Of a stretch of 64,000 bases of DNA, positions 63,946 to 64,000 are shown in pieces. Position numbers and translations under genes: made by a program. The first letter of the stretch is position 1. Each line of letters begins with the position of its first letter. This DNA is from JAPPHA01 sp963662815 (GTDB lineage: Bacteria; Pseudomonadota; Alphaproteobacteria; Rhodobacterales; Rhodobacteraceae), in contig CAXXWA010000041.1 in NCBI GenBank assembly GCA_963662815.2, forward strand, positions 1 to 64,000, read 5' to 3'. The notes under the pieces were generated by a model. It was not told the DNA's origin, did no database searches, and worked only from the letters and a program-made list of their open reading frames with translations.

Positions 63946-64000
63946 TAACCACTAACCACTTCGGATGACCTCATGCTGCTCGATTGCCTACGGCACGCAT

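Noticed and set aside
1..64000. CRISPR array or tandem repeat cluster
   Set aside because: No regularly spaced direct repeats were seen; the only long repeats are the IS copies and the binding-protein ends.

Overview
The window comes from a high-GC alphaproteobacterium, most likely a Rhodobacterales relative. The sequence basis is the long GC-rich coding stretches, a zur-cobW-WD40 operon, several transport operons of the sugar and Liv types, and long non-coding gaps with broken genes. The placement is inferred from gene content and organisation; no rRNA or other phylogenetic marker is present.

Layout. 1-5147: a zinc-homeostasis locus. A leftward zur-cobW-WD40 operon diverges from a rightward operon encoding a DUF1636 protein and a Fec/Btu-type ABC importer, with a candidate Zur operator between them. 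5310-6672: a tRNA-Lys and a stretch of decayed genes (FitAB-like toxin-antitoxin, Tn3-like transposase tail). 6690-7349: an intradiol-dioxygenase-like protein. 7561-23139: a large carbohydrate or sugar-acid catabolic region. A leftward six-gene operon encodes a complete sugar ABC importer plus a Tm-1-like protein and a class II aldolase. Rightward genes encode a dehydrogenase, an MBL-fold hydrolase, a HAD phosphatase, a second class II aldolase, an FGGY kinase and a Gfo/Idh oxidoreductase, and a class I aldolase lies on the minus strand. A decayed ParDE pair interrupts them. 23357-24601: an MFS transporter.

25642-34986 is a mosaic of mobile elements: a truncated Liv-type binding protein, an IS30-family element, two near-identical copies of a DDE transposase, a decayed group II intron, a recombinase fragment and a second IS30 end. 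Enclosed in it is a lower-GC two-gene cassette, a PotD-like periplasmic binding protein directly followed by a BCCT secondary transporter. 35015-41579 is a complete Liv-type ABC operon with a long-chain acyl-CoA synthetase.

42781-45634 carries a membrane-anchored thermonuclease-like protein, an M48 lipoprotein protease and a haloacid-dehalogenase-like hydrolase. 46182-54240 is a nucleic-acid-enzyme cluster: an HNH-like protein, a 1722-residue protein joining a DEDD exonuclease-like domain, a RecQ helicase and a UvrD-type helicase, and a Vsr endonuclease. 54459-57252 is a two-gene oxidoreductase operon. 57772-59113 holds three small genes (DUF6429, unknown, Uma2). 59758-63945 is an insertion-sequence graveyard (internally deleted IS30, broken ISNCY, broken IS630) ending in an IS5-family element that looks intact.

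The items most worth following up are the binding protein paired with a BCCT carrier, the exonuclease-RecQ-UvrD fusion with its nuclease neighbours, and the orphan catabolic pathway at 7.5-23.1 kb.
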